Positions 44,540 through 53,797 of a stretch of 64,000 nt of DNA are shown in pieces; position 1 is the stretch's first letter, and each line of letters opens with the position of its first letter. This stretch comes from Nocardioides speluncae (lineage in GTDB: Bacteria > Actinomycetota > Actinomycetes > Propionibacteriales > Nocardioidaceae). The stretch spans positions 124,001-188,000 of the forward strand of contig NZ_QEOO01000001.1 of NCBI RefSeq assembly GCF_003121585.1. The letters run 5' to 3'. Both the position numbers and the translations under genes were made by a program. The notes beneath the pieces are model-generated. The model made no database searches and was not told the origin of the DNA. It saw only the letters and a list, made by a program, of their open reading frames with translations.

Positions 44540-45463
44540 ATGAGGATTCGCCTGCTCGCCGTTGCTGCTGTGCTGACCTTGGCGGCGGCCGCCTGTGGGG
44601 AGGAGGGTGCCGAGCCGGCCGCGAGCGACAAGGCCTCGGAATCGCCGACAGAGTCGGATTCGAGTCCGGGCACGAGCGCAGGTGCTGTGGTTCTCGACCA
44701 GCCCTGGCTCATCCAGCTGGCGAGCACCCACGAGAACGAGATGGGCACGACCATGGTCTACCTCCGGGTCACGCCGAGCACCGGCGCGAGCACCTCGCGA
44801 CAGGTGCAGCTCGGCGGCGACAGCCTGGGCGGCAACCACCACACCCTGGTCGATGGATCCGGCAGCTGGGCGATCCCAGGCAACTACCCGGCCGACCCGA
44901 AGCGGCTCCCGATCACCTCGCTGGCCGGCGACGAGGACGGCGAGAACGGCGAGGACATCGTCCTCGACCTCCGTCAGTTCACCCCGAAGCCCGAGGCCGT
45001 GTCGTTCGACCCGAGCCGAGACGGCGTGCTTCGAGTGCTCGGCGAGGACGACTCGCTGACCGACTACGATCTCGCGACCGGCGAGAAGATGCCGGTCAAC
45101 CTGGGCCGACCGGGCGCCGGGCAGGAGTACCACTGGTGGTTCAGCTCGGAGGACGGGCAGCCGCTGCCGGGCGCCCGCGGCGACGACCCCGAGCTCGGTG
45201 AGTACCAGCCGCGCGGGGCGGTCGCCGGCGACCCGGAGGCGAAGGTCTGCCCGGACGAGTACGGCGGCTGGATGCTGTCCTACCCGTTCACCGACCCCAC
45301 CGGGAAGCAGTCGGCGGTCTGCCAGAACCTCGACGACGGCCCCCGGCTCCAGTTCATGGAGCGTTCCGGCACGAAGTGGAAGCAGGTCGGCACCGCGGAC
45401 GTGACGCTCCCGACGAACACCGAGATCTACGCCGTCATCCCCGCGGTAGACCTCCCACGTTGA
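44540..45463 (+). CDS. Lipoprotein of unknown function
   Basis: 307 residues. A lipoprotein signal (RLLAVAAVLTLAAAACGEE) precedes an acidic Ser/Glu linker and an exported domain rich in Asp/Gly turns (SLAGDEDGENGEDIVLDL, LGEDDSLTDYDLATGEKM), possibly beta-propeller-like. Two Cys (KVCPDEYGG and AVCQNLDDG) may pair. GGAGGACCTGG precedes ATG 44540. Its last 29 bp overlap the convergent GH20 gene. Confidence 0.65.
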   Translation: MRIRLLAVAAVLTLAAAACGEEGAEPAASDKASESPTESDSSPGTSAGAVVLDQPWLIQLASTHENEMGTTMVYLRVTPSTGASTSRQVQLGGDSLGGNHHTLVDGSGSWAIPGNYPADPKRLPITSLAGDEDGENGEDIVLDLRQFTPKPEAVSFDPSRDGVLRVLGEDDSLTDYDLATGEKMPVNLGRPGAGQEYHWWFSSEDGQPLPGARGDDPELGEYQPRGAVAGDPEAKVCPDEYGGWMLSYPFTDPTGKQSAVCQNLDDGPRLQFMERSGTKWKQVGTADVTLPTNTEIYAVIPAVDLPR

Positions 45464-48224
45464 TCTCGGCCGCGCCGCCGAAGGCGTTGCCCGCGATCGA
45501 GGTCAGGCCGGTGAGCCGGACGTACCGGCCGCGGGTCGCGGCGAAGGCGACGTTCTGCGGCACCGTGCTCGCCGTGAACGACCCGGTCGCGACCGGGTCG
45601 CTCCAGGTCACGCCGTCCACCGACACCGCGATCTCGTAGTCCTTGAACCGGCCGTTCGGCGCGTTCTGCCGGGTCAGGTAGGACAGCCCGGTCACGTCGT
45701 ACTCACGGCCGAGGTCGAGGGTGATGTGGTGCGGGAAGCCAGGAGTGGCGGCCTGCCACTGCGTGTGCCAGATGCTCTCCGGACTGCCGTCGATGGCGTT
45801 CGTTGCGGCACCGTCCTCGCCGACGGTCTCCTCGCTGTCGACGTCGTGCACCGTCAGCGTGGTCTGGTCGATGAGATCGGGCAGCGGCTTGAGGTCGGAG
45901 TGCACGCGGAGGGTGGCCTCGGCGCGGCGGTCACCCTGGGCCGCGGAGACCGTGTGGTCGCCGTCGTACAGGGTCGCGGCGATGACGCCGTGCCGCTGGA
46001 ACCGGCCGTGCTCGTCGGCGCGCACCCGGTAGGCGAGCGTGCCGTCGATCGCGATGTCGACGTACCCGGCCGCGAAGCCACTCAGGGAGAGCGGCACCCA
46101 GGTCCCGGCGTCGGCCTCCCCGTCCTCGCCGATGCTGAGCAGCGGCTGCGAGCTAAGAGCGTCAGTCTCGGCGCGGCCGTCGTCACAGACCGTGACCTTG
46201 ACCGGCACCGGCTCGCCTTCGGACGGCACCAGCGTGCAGGTCGCCGAGCGGCCGAACCGGTGCCGGACCGAAGCGGTGTAGAGCCCGGCGCCGTGCAGCG
46301 CGTCCCGGACCTGCTCCTGCCGGAACCGGACCGGCAGCGACGTCGAGCCGCATCGCAGCTCGGCGGTGAGCGGGGCCGTGAGGCTGCTCTTCGACGCGGG
46401 GTCGCCGTCGGCGGTGATGGTGTCTGGCGTGATCGTGGTGCCGTCCGCGGACAGCTTGGTGCCGGGCGCGGCGACCAGGCCGACGTCGTACGACGCGGTG
46501 TACCGGCCGGCGCGGACGTCGGTGCCAGCAACGCTCGCTCGCCAGGTGGCTCGACGGCTCTCGTAGTAGTTGGTGCCGCCGCTGGTCAGGTGTACGCCGA
46601 GTCCGCCGAGCCGTTCTGCGAAGCCGGCCGGGTCCTTTCGGTCGGCGGCGGTCCACCCGGTCTCCAGGATCGCGGCCGCTCGCGGCAGCGCCAGGTAGAG
46701 CGCCTGGTCCTCGCCGCGCACCGTCTCCGACCACAGCGGTCCTTCAACCCCTAGAACGCCGGACTCGGCGACACCGCCCTCGACCGTCGTGGTCGGGTCC
46801 CAGTTGTAGTAGCGAGGGAAGTCGCAGTCGCCGGAGCAGGCCCAGTCCAGCCCGATCGGCGTGCTCGGGTCGTACTTCATGTCGAGGTAGGAGCCGTCGG
46901 CGTCGGAGATCACGGCCTTGCCGCCCTTGGCCACGAAGTCGCGGACCCAGTCGCCGGAGCCGACCCAGTACTGGACGACCGAGCCGTCCCAGTAGCCGGC
47001 GCCCTGGTCGAGCCCGGCCTCGGCGTACTCGCTCCAGCCGATGGTGCCGACGCCGGTCGCCTCGCGCACCGCGGGCACCGCCTGCCGGATGAAGTCGACG
47101 TACCGGGTGTGGCCCATCGCGTGCGACTCGTCGCCGCCGATGTGGACGTACGGCGACTCCGACATCTCCGCGACCTGGCGGAACACGTGCCGGACGAAGT
47201 CGTAGGTCGGCTGGTGCTTCTCGTCGAGCGCGGAGTAGCCGACGGCGATGGTGCCGTTCCAGTCCACGACCCCGGTCTCGGGATCACGGGCCGGCAGCGA
47301 CCGGTCGGTGTTGAGCTGCGGGATCGCGTGTAGCGCCGCATTGGTGTGCCCGGGGACGTCGATCTCGGGGACGATGGTGACGAAGCGATCGCGCGCGTAC
47401 TTCACGATCGAGCGGTACTCCGCCTGCGTGTAGTAGCCGGTCCGGCCGAGCTCGCGCTGGTAGCCGCGGTTCAGGTCGTTGACCGCCGTCTTCCCGGACA
47501 CCGAGGTAAGCCGCCGGTAGTCGATCGTGTCGCCGGCCGCGCGGTCCTCGTTGGTGATCTCGATCCGCCAGCCCTGGTCGTCGGCGAGGTGAAGGTGGAG
47601 GTGGGACATCTTCAGCTGGACCAGGGTGTCGATGTACCGCTTGACCGCGTCGGCGTCCTGAAAGGACCGCGCCACGTCGAGCATCACGCCGCGGTAGGCG
47701 AAGCGCGGCGCGTCCTCGATGTGGACCGCGGGCACCTGCCACGGCGTGTTGATCCTCCGGCCGGCGTTGACCCAGCCGGGGAGCAGTTGGCGCAGCGTCT
47801 GTACGGCGTTGAACGCGCCGTGAGCGGTCCGGGCAGTGATGTCGACCCCCGTACGGTCGACATCCAGCACGTACGACTCCGGCGCCGGTGCGGCGCCGTC
47901 GACGGTGTAGTCGGCCGCAGGGTCGACGGTGATCGTGATCGCGCCGGAGCGTGAGCTGACCGGGACCCGGTGGCCGGTCGCCGTACGCAGCAGGCCGGCG
48001 AGGCGGTCGGCGATCGCCTTGCTGCTCGTGCCGCGGGCGCGGATGCCGGTCTGCGAGGTGACGGCGTACGGCGCGGCGCCGGCGGGCTGGTCCGCGACGA
48101 CGGGTTGCGGAACCAGTGGCAGGGTGGCCGGCGCCGCGCCCTGGGCGGGCGCGTTGTCCGCGCTGCCAGGGACGGCGGCGAGCGGGACGAGGACAAGGGC
48201 GGCGAACAGCGAGCGGAGAAGCAT
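45435..48224 (-). CDS. Secreted GH20 beta-N-acetylhexosaminidase with C-terminal discoidin domain
   Basis: 929 residues. Sec signal about 1-22 (LRSLFAALVLVPLAAVPGSA). The GH20b N-domain (about 40-170) leads to the GH20 barrel: FAYRGVMLDVARSFQDADAVKRYID, HLHLADDQGWRIE, and the catalytic Asp365-Glu366 in VHIGGDESHAMG. The C-terminal ~150 residues form an F5/8-type C domain (NAIDGSPESIWHTQWQ, ITLDLGREYDVTGLSYLTRQ), likely glycan binding. It removes terminal GlcNAc/GalNAc from chitin fragments or glycoproteins outside the cell. A CRP-like site lies upstream. Confidence 0.93.
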   Translation of the reverse strand: MLLRSLFAALVLVPLAAVPGSADNAPAQGAAPATLPLVPQPVVADQPAGAAPYAVTSQTGIRARGTSSKAIADRLAGLLRTATGHRVPVSSRSGAITITVDPAADYTVDGAAPAPESYVLDVDRTGVDITARTAHGAFNAVQTLRQLLPGWVNAGRRINTPWQVPAVHIEDAPRFAYRGVMLDVARSFQDADAVKRYIDTLVQLKMSHLHLHLADDQGWRIEITNEDRAAGDTIDYRRLTSVSGKTAVNDLNRGYQRELGRTGYYTQAEYRSIVKYARDRFVTIVPEIDVPGHTNAALHAIPQLNTDRSLPARDPETGVVDWNGTIAVGYSALDEKHQPTYDFVRHVFRQVAEMSESPYVHIGGDESHAMGHTRYVDFIRQAVPAVREATGVGTIGWSEYAEAGLDQGAGYWDGSVVQYWVGSGDWVRDFVAKGGKAVISDADGSYLDMKYDPSTPIGLDWACSGDCDFPRYYNWDPTTTVEGGVAESGVLGVEGPLWSETVRGEDQALYLALPRAAAILETGWTAADRKDPAGFAERLGGLGVHLTSGGTNYYESRRATWRASVAGTDVRAGRYTASYDVGLVAAPGTKLSADGTTITPDTITADGDPASKSSLTAPLTAELRCGSTSLPVRFRQEQVRDALHGAGLYTASVRHRFGRSATCTLVPSEGEPVPVKVTVCDDGRAETDALSSQPLLSIGEDGEADAGTWVPLSLSGFAAGYVDIAIDGTLAYRVRADEHGRFQRHGVIAATLYDGDHTVSAAQGDRRAEATLRVHSDLKPLPDLIDQTTLTVHDVDSEETVGEDGAATNAIDGSPESIWHTQWQAATPGFPHHITLDLGREYDVTGLSYLTRQNAPNGRFKDYEIAVSVDGVTWSDPVATGSFTASTVPQNVAFAATRGRYVRLTGLTSIAGNAFGGAAEINVGGLPRG

Positions 48225-48270
48225 GGGCGGCCTCCGAGAGCGGTCGGTCCAAGATCAATTATGATCGAAT

Positions 48271-48284
48271 ATGACCACAATCAC
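48271..48284. promoter_or_regulatory. CRP/GlxR-like site upstream of GH20
   Basis: ATGACCACAATCAC fits [G/A]TGA-N6-TCAC, about 54 bp before the GH20 start. It sits in a locally AT-rich segment (AATTATGATCGAATATGACC) that is probably the promoter. Confidence 0.45.
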
Positions 48285-48395
48285 GCATATTGCGTCAATG
48301 ATGAGCGGGTGGCGAATTCGGCCGAAGCCCGGCGTAATCGACTGCCCGTACGTAACGAAGTCGGCCCTGTCGGCCACGGCGGATAGCCTTTCCCC

Positions 48396-49673
48396 GTGAT
48401 CGATCCAAAGCTGCTCCGCGATGAGCCCGACCGTGTCCGCGCTGCCCAGGCCAAGCGTGGGCTCTCCGACGACGTCGTGGATCGGGCCCTCTCTGCGGAC
48501 AGTGCCCGGCGGGCCGCGATCGTGGAGTTCGAGCGGTTCCGGGGCGAGCAGAAGCAGCTCGGCAAGCTGATCCCGAAGGCCACCGGCGACGAGAAGGTGG
48601 CGCTCCTCGAGCAGACCAAGAAGCTGGCGGCCTCGGTGAAGGAGGCCGAGGCGGCGCAGGCGGCCGCCGAGGAGGAGTGGAGCACCGCGCTCCGGAGCAT
48701 CCCGAACGTCGCGGCCGACGAGACGCCGGCCGGTGGTGAGGACGACTTCGTGATCCTCGAGACGGTCGGTACGCCGCGCGACTTCGCCGCGGAGGGCTTC
48801 GAGCCCCGCGACCACATCGAGCTCGGAAAGCTGCTCGGCGCGATCGACATCGAGCGCGGCGCCAAGGTGTCGGGGTCGCGGTTCTACTTCCTCACCGGCG
48901 TCGGCGCCCAGCTGGAGCTGGCGCTGATCAACCTGGCGATGGACCAGGCCCGCGAGGCCGGCTTCACCCAGATGATCGCGCCGTCGCTGGTCAAGCCGCG
49001 GGCGATGGAGGGCACCGGCTTCCTCGACCAGGCCGCCGACGACGTCTACCGGGTCGAGGGTCAGGACCTGTACCTCGTCGGCACCAGCGAGGTGGCGATG
49101 GCGGCGTACCACTCCGACGAGATCCTCGACGGGGCCACGCTGCCCAGACGGTACGCCGCGTTCAGCCCCTGCTTCCGCAAGGAGGCCGGCTCGCACGGCA
49201 AGGACACCAAGGGCATCATCCGGGTGCACTGGTTCGACAAGGTCGAGATGTTCGTCTACACGACCCTGGAGGACGCCGCCGCCGAGCACGAGCGGCTGCT
49301 GGCCTGGGAGAAGGAGTTCCTCAACAAGCTGGAGCTCGCCTACCAGGTGATCGACGTGGCCGCGGGCGACCTCGGCCCGTCGGCGATGCGGAAGTTCGAC
49401 TGCGAGGCGTGGATCCCGACCCAGGGCAAGTACCGCGAGCTGACCTCGGCGTCGAACTGCACCGACTTCCAGACCCGCCGCCTCGACACTCGCGGCCGCT
49501 TCGAGGACGGCACCAAGCCGATCGCCACCCTCAACGGCACGCTCTGCGCGATGACCCGGACCATCGTGGCGGTCCTGGAGACGCACCAGCAGGCCGACGG
49601 CTCGGTCCGGGTGCCCGAGGCGCTGCGCCCCTACCTGCAGGGCCGCGAAGTGCTGGAGCCGCTCGGTGGCTGA
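48396..49673 (+). CDS. serS: Seryl-tRNA synthetase
   Basis: 425 residues, normal length, GTG start. The N-terminal tRNA-binding coiled coil spans about 1-110 ([42 protein letters not shown]). Class II motifs follow: motif 2 in [31 protein letters not shown] and motif 3 in [20 protein letters not shown]. The serine/ATP pocket includes [10 protein letters not shown] and [15 protein letters not shown]. It charges tRNA-Ser. The next gene overlaps by 8 bp. Confidence 0.97.
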   Translation: MIDPKLLRDEPDRVRAAQAKRGLSDDVVDRALSADSARRAAIVEFERFRGEQKQLGKLIPKATGDEKVALLEQTKKLAASVKEAEAAQAAAEEEWSTALRSIPNVAADETPAGGEDDFVILETVGTPRDFAAEGFEPRDHIELGKLLGAIDIERGAKVSGSRFYFLTGVGAQLELALINLAMDQAREAGFTQMIAPSLVKPRAMEGTGFLDQAADDVYRVEGQDLYLVGTSEVAMAAYHSDEILDGATLPRRYAAFSPCFRKEAGSHGKDTKGIIRVHWFDKVEMFVYTTLEDAAAEHERLLAWEKEFLNKLELAYQVIDVAAGDLGPSAMRKFDCEAWIPTQGKYRELTSASNCTDFQTRRLDTRGRFEDGTKPIATLNGTLCAMTRTIVAVLETHQQADGSVRVPEALRPYLQGREVLEPLGG

Positions 49674-50550
49674 GCCGACTCCGCCGGTTGAGGAGGTTGC
49701 GCAGCAACCGTCTCGAAACCAAGGCTGGCAGCCCAAGCTGGTCGCGCTCGACATCGACGGCACCCTGCTCAAGTGGGTCGATGGTGCTGGCGCGACCCAC
49801 GAGGAGATCGCCGAGCCGGTGCGCGCGGCGGTCCACCGGGCCGTCGACGCTGGCGCCCACGTCGTACTCTCCAGCGGCCGGTCGCCGCACGGCATGACCC
49901 GGATCGCCGACCTGCTCGGCCTGCCGCGGTCCGGCGAGGACCGGCTCTGGGTGGTGGCGTCCAACGGCGCGGTGGTCTTCCGCTACCCGCCGTTCGAGCT
50001 GGCGATGGAGGAGACCTTCGACCCGCGGGCCGCTGTCGAGGCGGTCCTGGAGCACCACCCGAAGGCGCTGGTCGCGGTGGAGGACCGCGCGCAGCGCGGC
50101 TACCGCCTCAACCGGCACTTCCCCGACGGCGAGCTGTCCGGGCAGATGACGATCACCTCGGTCGAGGAGATGGTCGCCGAGCCGGTCAGCCGCGTGATCA
50201 TCCGCGACCCCGAGTCGACCGCCGACGACTTCGTGGCGACCACCACCAAGCTCGGCCTGCACGGCACCGACTACGTCGTCGGCTGGACCGCCTGGCTCGA
50301 CCTGACCCCGGTCGGGGTCTCCAAGGCGTCCGGCCTGGAGTACGTCGCCAAACAGCTCGGCCTCACCGCCGCCGACTCGCTGGCCATCGGCGACGGCCGC
50401 AACGACCTGGAGATGCTGCGCTGGGCGGGTCGCGGCGTGGCCATGGGCCAGGCCGTGCAGGAGGTCATCGACGCGGCCGACGCCACCACCCTCGGCGTCG
50501 ACGAGGACGGCGCCGCCACCGAGCTCTCCCGCTGGTTCCCGGGCCCCTAA
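49666..50550 (+). CDS. Cof-type HAD-superfamily hydrolase with repeat-derived N-terminal insert
   Basis: 294 residues. The HAD motifs are [11 protein letters not shown] (nucleophile Asp), [19 protein letters not shown] (Lys) and [11 protein letters not shown], with a C2-type cap, as in Cof/YidA sugar phosphatases. The start GTG 49666 overlaps serS by 8 bp. The first ~25 residues precede the domain; [12 protein letters not shown] is encoded by a copy of a dispersed palindrome (49686-49724). A second, distinct Cof-type gene lies 0.4 kb downstream. Substrate unknown. Confidence 0.9.
   Translation: MAEPTPPVEEVAQQPSRNQGWQPKLVALDIDGTLLKWVDGAGATHEEIAEPVRAAVHRAVDAGAHVVLSSGRSPHGMTRIADLLGLPRSGEDRLWVVASNGAVVFRYPPFELAMEETFDPRAAVEAVLEHHPKALVAVEDRAQRGYRLNRHFPDGELSGQMTITSVEEMVAEPVSRVIIRDPESTADDFVATTTKLGLHGTDYVVGWTAWLDLTPVGVSKASGLEYVAKQLGLTAADSLAIGDGRNDLEMLRWAGRGVAMGQAVQEVIDAADATTLGVDEDGAATELSRWFPGP
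49686..49724. repeat. Nocardioides-type dispersed palindrome, copy 1 (in coding sequence)
   Basis: GGTTGAGGAGGTTGCGCAGC continues AACCGTCTCGAAACCAAGG. The inner arms GGTTGC/GCAACC and outer GGTT/AACC make it palindromic. The copy at 58519-58558 matches nearly throughout. Here it lies within the first codons of the HAD gene. Confidence 0.65.
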
Positions 50551-50867
50551 GGCCGGAACCGTAGGCCCTCCTGCTCCAGCAGCCACTCCACTCGGAGCCG
50601 CTCGGCGTCGCGCTCAGTGCCGGGTGCGAGGGCGGAGAGCGCGTCCGGCAGGCCGAGTGCCGTCAGCGCCTGCCCGAGCGCGTCGTCGTACGCCGCGGTG
50701 GCGGCCCGGCGCCGCACCATGCTCTCGCCCGGCGTGTGCTGGTTGTGCGCGACCCGCAGCCGGCGCAGGTCGCGGACCAGATCCTCGATCGGCGGCACGA
50801 GCGGCCGCGGCGGCGGCTCCGGGAGCACGCCGAGCCGCCGGCCGAGCACGATCAGGATGCCGCGCAT
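50547..50867 (-). CDS. Small conserved protein of unknown function
   Basis: 106 residues: MRGILIVLGRRLGVLPEPPP then a helical part ([59 protein letters not shown]). The hydrophobic start is too short for a clear signal. The size and layout match small actinobacterial proteins found next to serS/HAD genes. It lies convergent to the HAD gene (4-bp overlap) and divergent from the next HAD gene with 45 bp between. Confidence 0.7.
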   Translation of the reverse strand: MRGILIVLGRRLGVLPEPPPRPLVPPIEDLVRDLRRLRVAHNQHTPGESMVRRRAATAAYDDALGQALTALGLPDALSALAPGTERDAERLRVEWLLEQEGLRFRP

Positions 50868-50912
50868 CCCTCCACCGTACGACCGCCCGATAGGCCCCGA
50901 TAGGCTCAGAGC

Positions 50913-51719
50913 GTGCCGTCGCCGCCGTCGTACAAGCTCGTTGCGACCGATCTCGACGGCACCCTCCTCCACACCGACGGCACCGTCACCGACCGCACCC
51001 GCGATGTGCTGGTCGAGCTCGACCGGCGCGGAGTCCCGGTCGTGTTCGTCACCGGCCGTCCGTACCGCTGGATGGAGTCGCTGTGGGCCGACGTCGGCGG
51101 GCACGGGCTGGCGATCTGCTCCAACGGCGCGCTCGTGTACGACGTGGCCGAGCACGGCATCCGCAGCTCGCTCCCGATCGACCCCGACACCCTGATCCGG
51201 GTCGGCAACGTGCTGCGCAAGCGGATCCCGGGCACCGCGTTCGCCGTGGAGAAGACCACCGGCTTCGGCCTGGAGCCGGGCTACCTCGCCCGCACCGACC
51301 GGATCGACGGCATCCCGATCGCGCCGCTGGAGGAGCTGGTCGACGGCACCGTGGTGAAGCTGCTCGCCCAGCACGAGGAGCTGGCGGCCGACGCGTTCTG
51401 GAGCGCGGTCGAGGAGTACGTCGGCGACCTGGTCACCACCACCTGGTCGTCTACCCACGCGATGATCGAGATGAGCGCGTACGGCGTGACCAAGGCGTCC
51501 ACACTGGAGCGGCTGTGCGGTGAGTTCGGCGTGGCCGGGGCCGACGTCGTCGCGTTCGGTGACATGCCCAATGACATTCCGCTGCTGCACTGGGTGGGTG
51601 CGTCGTACGCGATGGCCAACGCCCACCCGAGCGTGCTCGCCGCGGCGACCCACCAGGCTCCCGCCAACGACCAGGACGGCGTAGCGCAGGTGCTGGCAGA
51701 ACTGTTCGGGATCGGGTAG
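50913..51719 (+). CDS. Cof-type HAD-superfamily hydrolase
   Basis: 268 residues, GTG start. ATDLDGTLLHTDGTVTDRT holds the nucleophile, VFVTGRPYRWM motif II, VTKASTLERLC the Lys and AFGDMPNDIPLL the Mg-binding Asp pair. The C2 cap lies between. It dephosphorylates small phosphorylated metabolites. It is related to but clearly divergent from the HAD gene at 49.7 kb. Confidence 0.92.
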   Translation: MPSPPSYKLVATDLDGTLLHTDGTVTDRTRDVLVELDRRGVPVVFVTGRPYRWMESLWADVGGHGLAICSNGALVYDVAEHGIRSSLPIDPDTLIRVGNVLRKRIPGTAFAVEKTTGFGLEPGYLARTDRIDGIPIAPLEELVDGTVVKLLAQHEELAADAFWSAVEEYVGDLVTTTWSSTHAMIEMSAYGVTKASTLERLCGEFGVAGADVVAFGDMPNDIPLLHWVGASYAMANAHPSVLAAATHQAPANDQDGVAQVLAELFGIG

Positions 51720-51767
51720 GAGCGTGACATCCTGACAACGTCGTGCTTGGCCGGCTGGGAGGTAATC

Positions 51768-52376
51768 ATGCGTCGACTGGTTCCGGGACTCGTGTTGGCG
51801 TTCGTCGGAGCGCTGATGAGCGTCGCTGTCACCCAGCTGCCCGCTCACGCCTGCTCCTGCAAGGCGTCGGACATCAGGCAGGACGTGGAGCGCGCCGACG
51901 CCGTGTTCGCCGGGACCGTGATCTCGGTTCAGCGGCCGCCGGACGAGAACGCCGGTGTGGTCGTGGTCCTGGCCAAGGCGGACCGCAGCTGGAAGGGCCG
52001 GGTGCCGGCTCAGGTCGAGCTGACCACGCCGGCCAGCCCCGGGTCCTGTGGCGTCGAGGACCTCAAGGCCGAGAAGAAGTACCTGTTCTTCGCGCAGAGC
52101 GACGACGCCAAGCTCACCATTGACTCGTGCGGCGGTACGGCGCCGCTCACTACCGCGCTCGGCGACAGCATCACCAAGCTGCGCGGCGCGGGCGAGGACC
52201 CGGCCGCCGCCGAGGAGCCCACCGAGGAACCACCCCCGCCGCCGCCGTCCGCGGACCGCGAGGTGATCGACGACACCGAGCCGGTCGGCTTCGCCCGGAT
52301 CGCCGCGCCGGGCGGAGCCTTGGTGATCATCGGAGTACTCGGCCTGCTGGTGCTGCGTCGCTTCAGCGCCAGATAA
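51768..52376 (+). CDS. Membrane-tethered TIMP/netrin-like protein A
   Basis: 202 residues. A signal peptide ending PAHA|C exposes mature N-terminus C29-S-C31. Cys94 and Cys121 follow, so in mature numbering the cysteines are 1, 3, 66 and 93. The TIMP N-domain has Cys 1, 3, 70 and 99 (disulphides 1-70 and 3-99). ADAVFAGTVISV and KKYLFFAQ look like OB-fold strands. A Pro-rich stalk (EEPPPPPPS) and a C-terminal membrane helix with RRFSAR anchor it. ATG 51768 follows GGGAGG. It is a tandem duplicate of the next gene. Inhibitor function is not shown. Confidence 0.7.
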   Translation: MRRLVPGLVLAFVGALMSVAVTQLPAHACSCKASDIRQDVERADAVFAGTVISVQRPPDENAGVVVVLAKADRSWKGRVPAQVELTTPASPGSCGVEDLKAEKKYLFFAQSDDAKLTIDSCGGTAPLTTALGDSITKLRGAGEDPAAAEEPTEEPPPPPPSADREVIDDTEPVGFARIAAPGGALVIIGVLGLLVLRRFSAR

Positions 52377-52460
52377 AAGCGACGGATCGGGCGGGAACCG
52401 GGCGGGGTGCGGGTGCGTCTGACGGGCGTGGCATTCTGGCACCACCACAGGAGGTAGGTC

Positions 52461-53111
52461 ATGCGTCGACTCGTTCCGGGCTTTGTGTTGGCGTTCGTCG
52501 TTGCGTTGACGAGCGTCGTACTCATGCAGCTGCCCGCCCACGCCTGCAAGTGCGTGGCATCCGACATCGCGAGGGACGCGCAGCGTGCCGACGCCGTGTT
52601 CACCGGCACGGTGGTCTCGGTCCAGAAGCCGCCGAGCGGCAACTCGCCCGAGGGCGACGGGCCCACCGGTGAGGGTAACAAGGCCGACGCGACCGGCGTG
52701 ATCACGATCCAGGTCGAGGCCGACCGGAGCTGGAAGGGCCACGTCCCGACCAAAGCCGAGCTGAGCACCGCGGCCAACTCCGCCGCCTGCGGCATCGAGG
52801 ACCTCGAGGCCGACAAGAAGTACCTGTTCTTCGCGCAGAGCGACGGCGCCAAGCTCACGATCAACTCGTGTGGCGGTACGGCGCCGCTCACCGCCGAGCT
52901 AGGCGCCACCATCAGCAAGCTGCTCGGCCCCGGCAAGGACACAGCCGCCGACGAGGAGCCCCCAGCGGCTCCGAGCGCGGACCGTGAGGTGGTCGAGGGC
53001 AGCGAGCCGGCCGCCTTCACGCGGATCGCCGCGCCGGGCGGTGCGCTGGTTGTGGTGGGCGTACTCGGCCTGCTGGTGCTGCGTCGCTTCACCGGCGTAC
53101 GCCAGAGCTGA
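52461..53111 (+). CDS. Membrane-tethered TIMP/netrin-like protein B
   Basis: 216 residues, clearly paralogous to protein A: identical MRRLVPG start, PAHACKC, SWKGHVP, KKYLFFAQSD, SCGGTAPL, and the same anchor (ARIAAPGGAL... LVLRRF). Cys29, 31, 110 and 137 are conserved. A 16-residue Gly/Asp-rich loop (NSPEGDGPTGEGNK) is inserted between the second and third. The ribosome-binding site is GGAGGTAGGTC. The DNA identity over the signal peptide suggests recent duplication. Confidence 0.72.
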   Translation: MRRLVPGFVLAFVVALTSVVLMQLPAHACKCVASDIARDAQRADAVFTGTVVSVQKPPSGNSPEGDGPTGEGNKADATGVITIQVEADRSWKGHVPTKAELSTAANSAACGIEDLEADKKYLFFAQSDGAKLTINSCGGTAPLTAELGATISKLLGPGKDTAADEEPPAAPSADREVVEGSEPAAFTRIAAPGGALVVVGVLGLLVLRRFTGVRQS

Positions 53112-53125
53112 CCGACGACACGGGG

Positions 53126-53797
53126 GTGGCGGTGTCACTGGTGTCCCTACGCGGCCTGCTGGTGCTGTTCGCGGTCGGAGCCTCGCTGGCGCTGTGGCAG
53201 CCGTCGGCACAGGCGAGGGCCTGCACCTGTGACGGCGACCAGGCGATGGCCGAGCAGATCGACGAGGCCGACGCGGTCTTCACCGGCACCTACCTCCGTG
53301 ACGCGGAACCGACCCTGACCCCGGACGGCGGGGAGCCGGCCGAGGCAGCGCTGCGCCGGATGAGCGTCGAGGTGGAGCAGGTCCGCAAGGGCAAGGTGAC
53401 GCCGCTCGTGACCGTCGTGACGCCGCGCGACGCGGCCGAGTGCGGCCTGCAGCGCATGGAGCGTGGCACCCGGTACCTCTGGTTCGTCGCCGAGGACGAC
53501 GAGGTGCTGACCGCGGACCTGTGCGGCGGCACCAAGAAGGCGACGCCGCCGGTGCGCGAGGAGCTCGCCGGCCTGCTCGGCGACTGGTACGCGCCGGCAG
53601 CACTCGACCCACCCGAGGAGCGCCGCCGAGCCGCTGCGCCGAGCTCCGAGGAGACGCCGGGCTGGGTGATGGCTACCGTCGGTGGACTGTTCCTGCTGGC
53701 CGGCGGCGCGACGTACTGGCTGCTGAAGCGGCACCGCGCCGAGGTCGACGAGCGGACCGCGGCCGAGGACGCGGCCGCTCGCGGAGACGTCTCCTAG
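53126..53797 (+). CDS. Membrane-tethered TIMP/netrin-like protein C
   Basis: 223 residues, third and most divergent member. Signal peptide to AQARA, then C33-T-C35; Cys106 and Cys133 complete the set (mature 1, 3, 74, 101). EADAVFTGTYL and TRYLWFVAEDDEVLTADLCGG match the paralogues. The C-terminal membrane helix (VMATVGGLFLLAGGATYWLL) is followed by a charged cytoplasmic tail. It starts 14 bp after protein B, so the three are one operon. It overlaps bpa tail-to-tail by 4 bp. Confidence 0.7.
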   Translation: MAVSLVSLRGLLVLFAVGASLALWQPSAQARACTCDGDQAMAEQIDEADAVFTGTYLRDAEPTLTPDGGEPAEAALRRMSVEVEQVRKGKVTPLVTVVTPRDAAECGLQRMERGTRYLWFVAEDDEVLTADLCGGTKKATPPVREELAGLLGDWYAPAALDPPEERRRAAAPSSEETPGWVMATVGGLFLLAGGATYWLLKRHRAEVDERTAAEDAAARGDVS

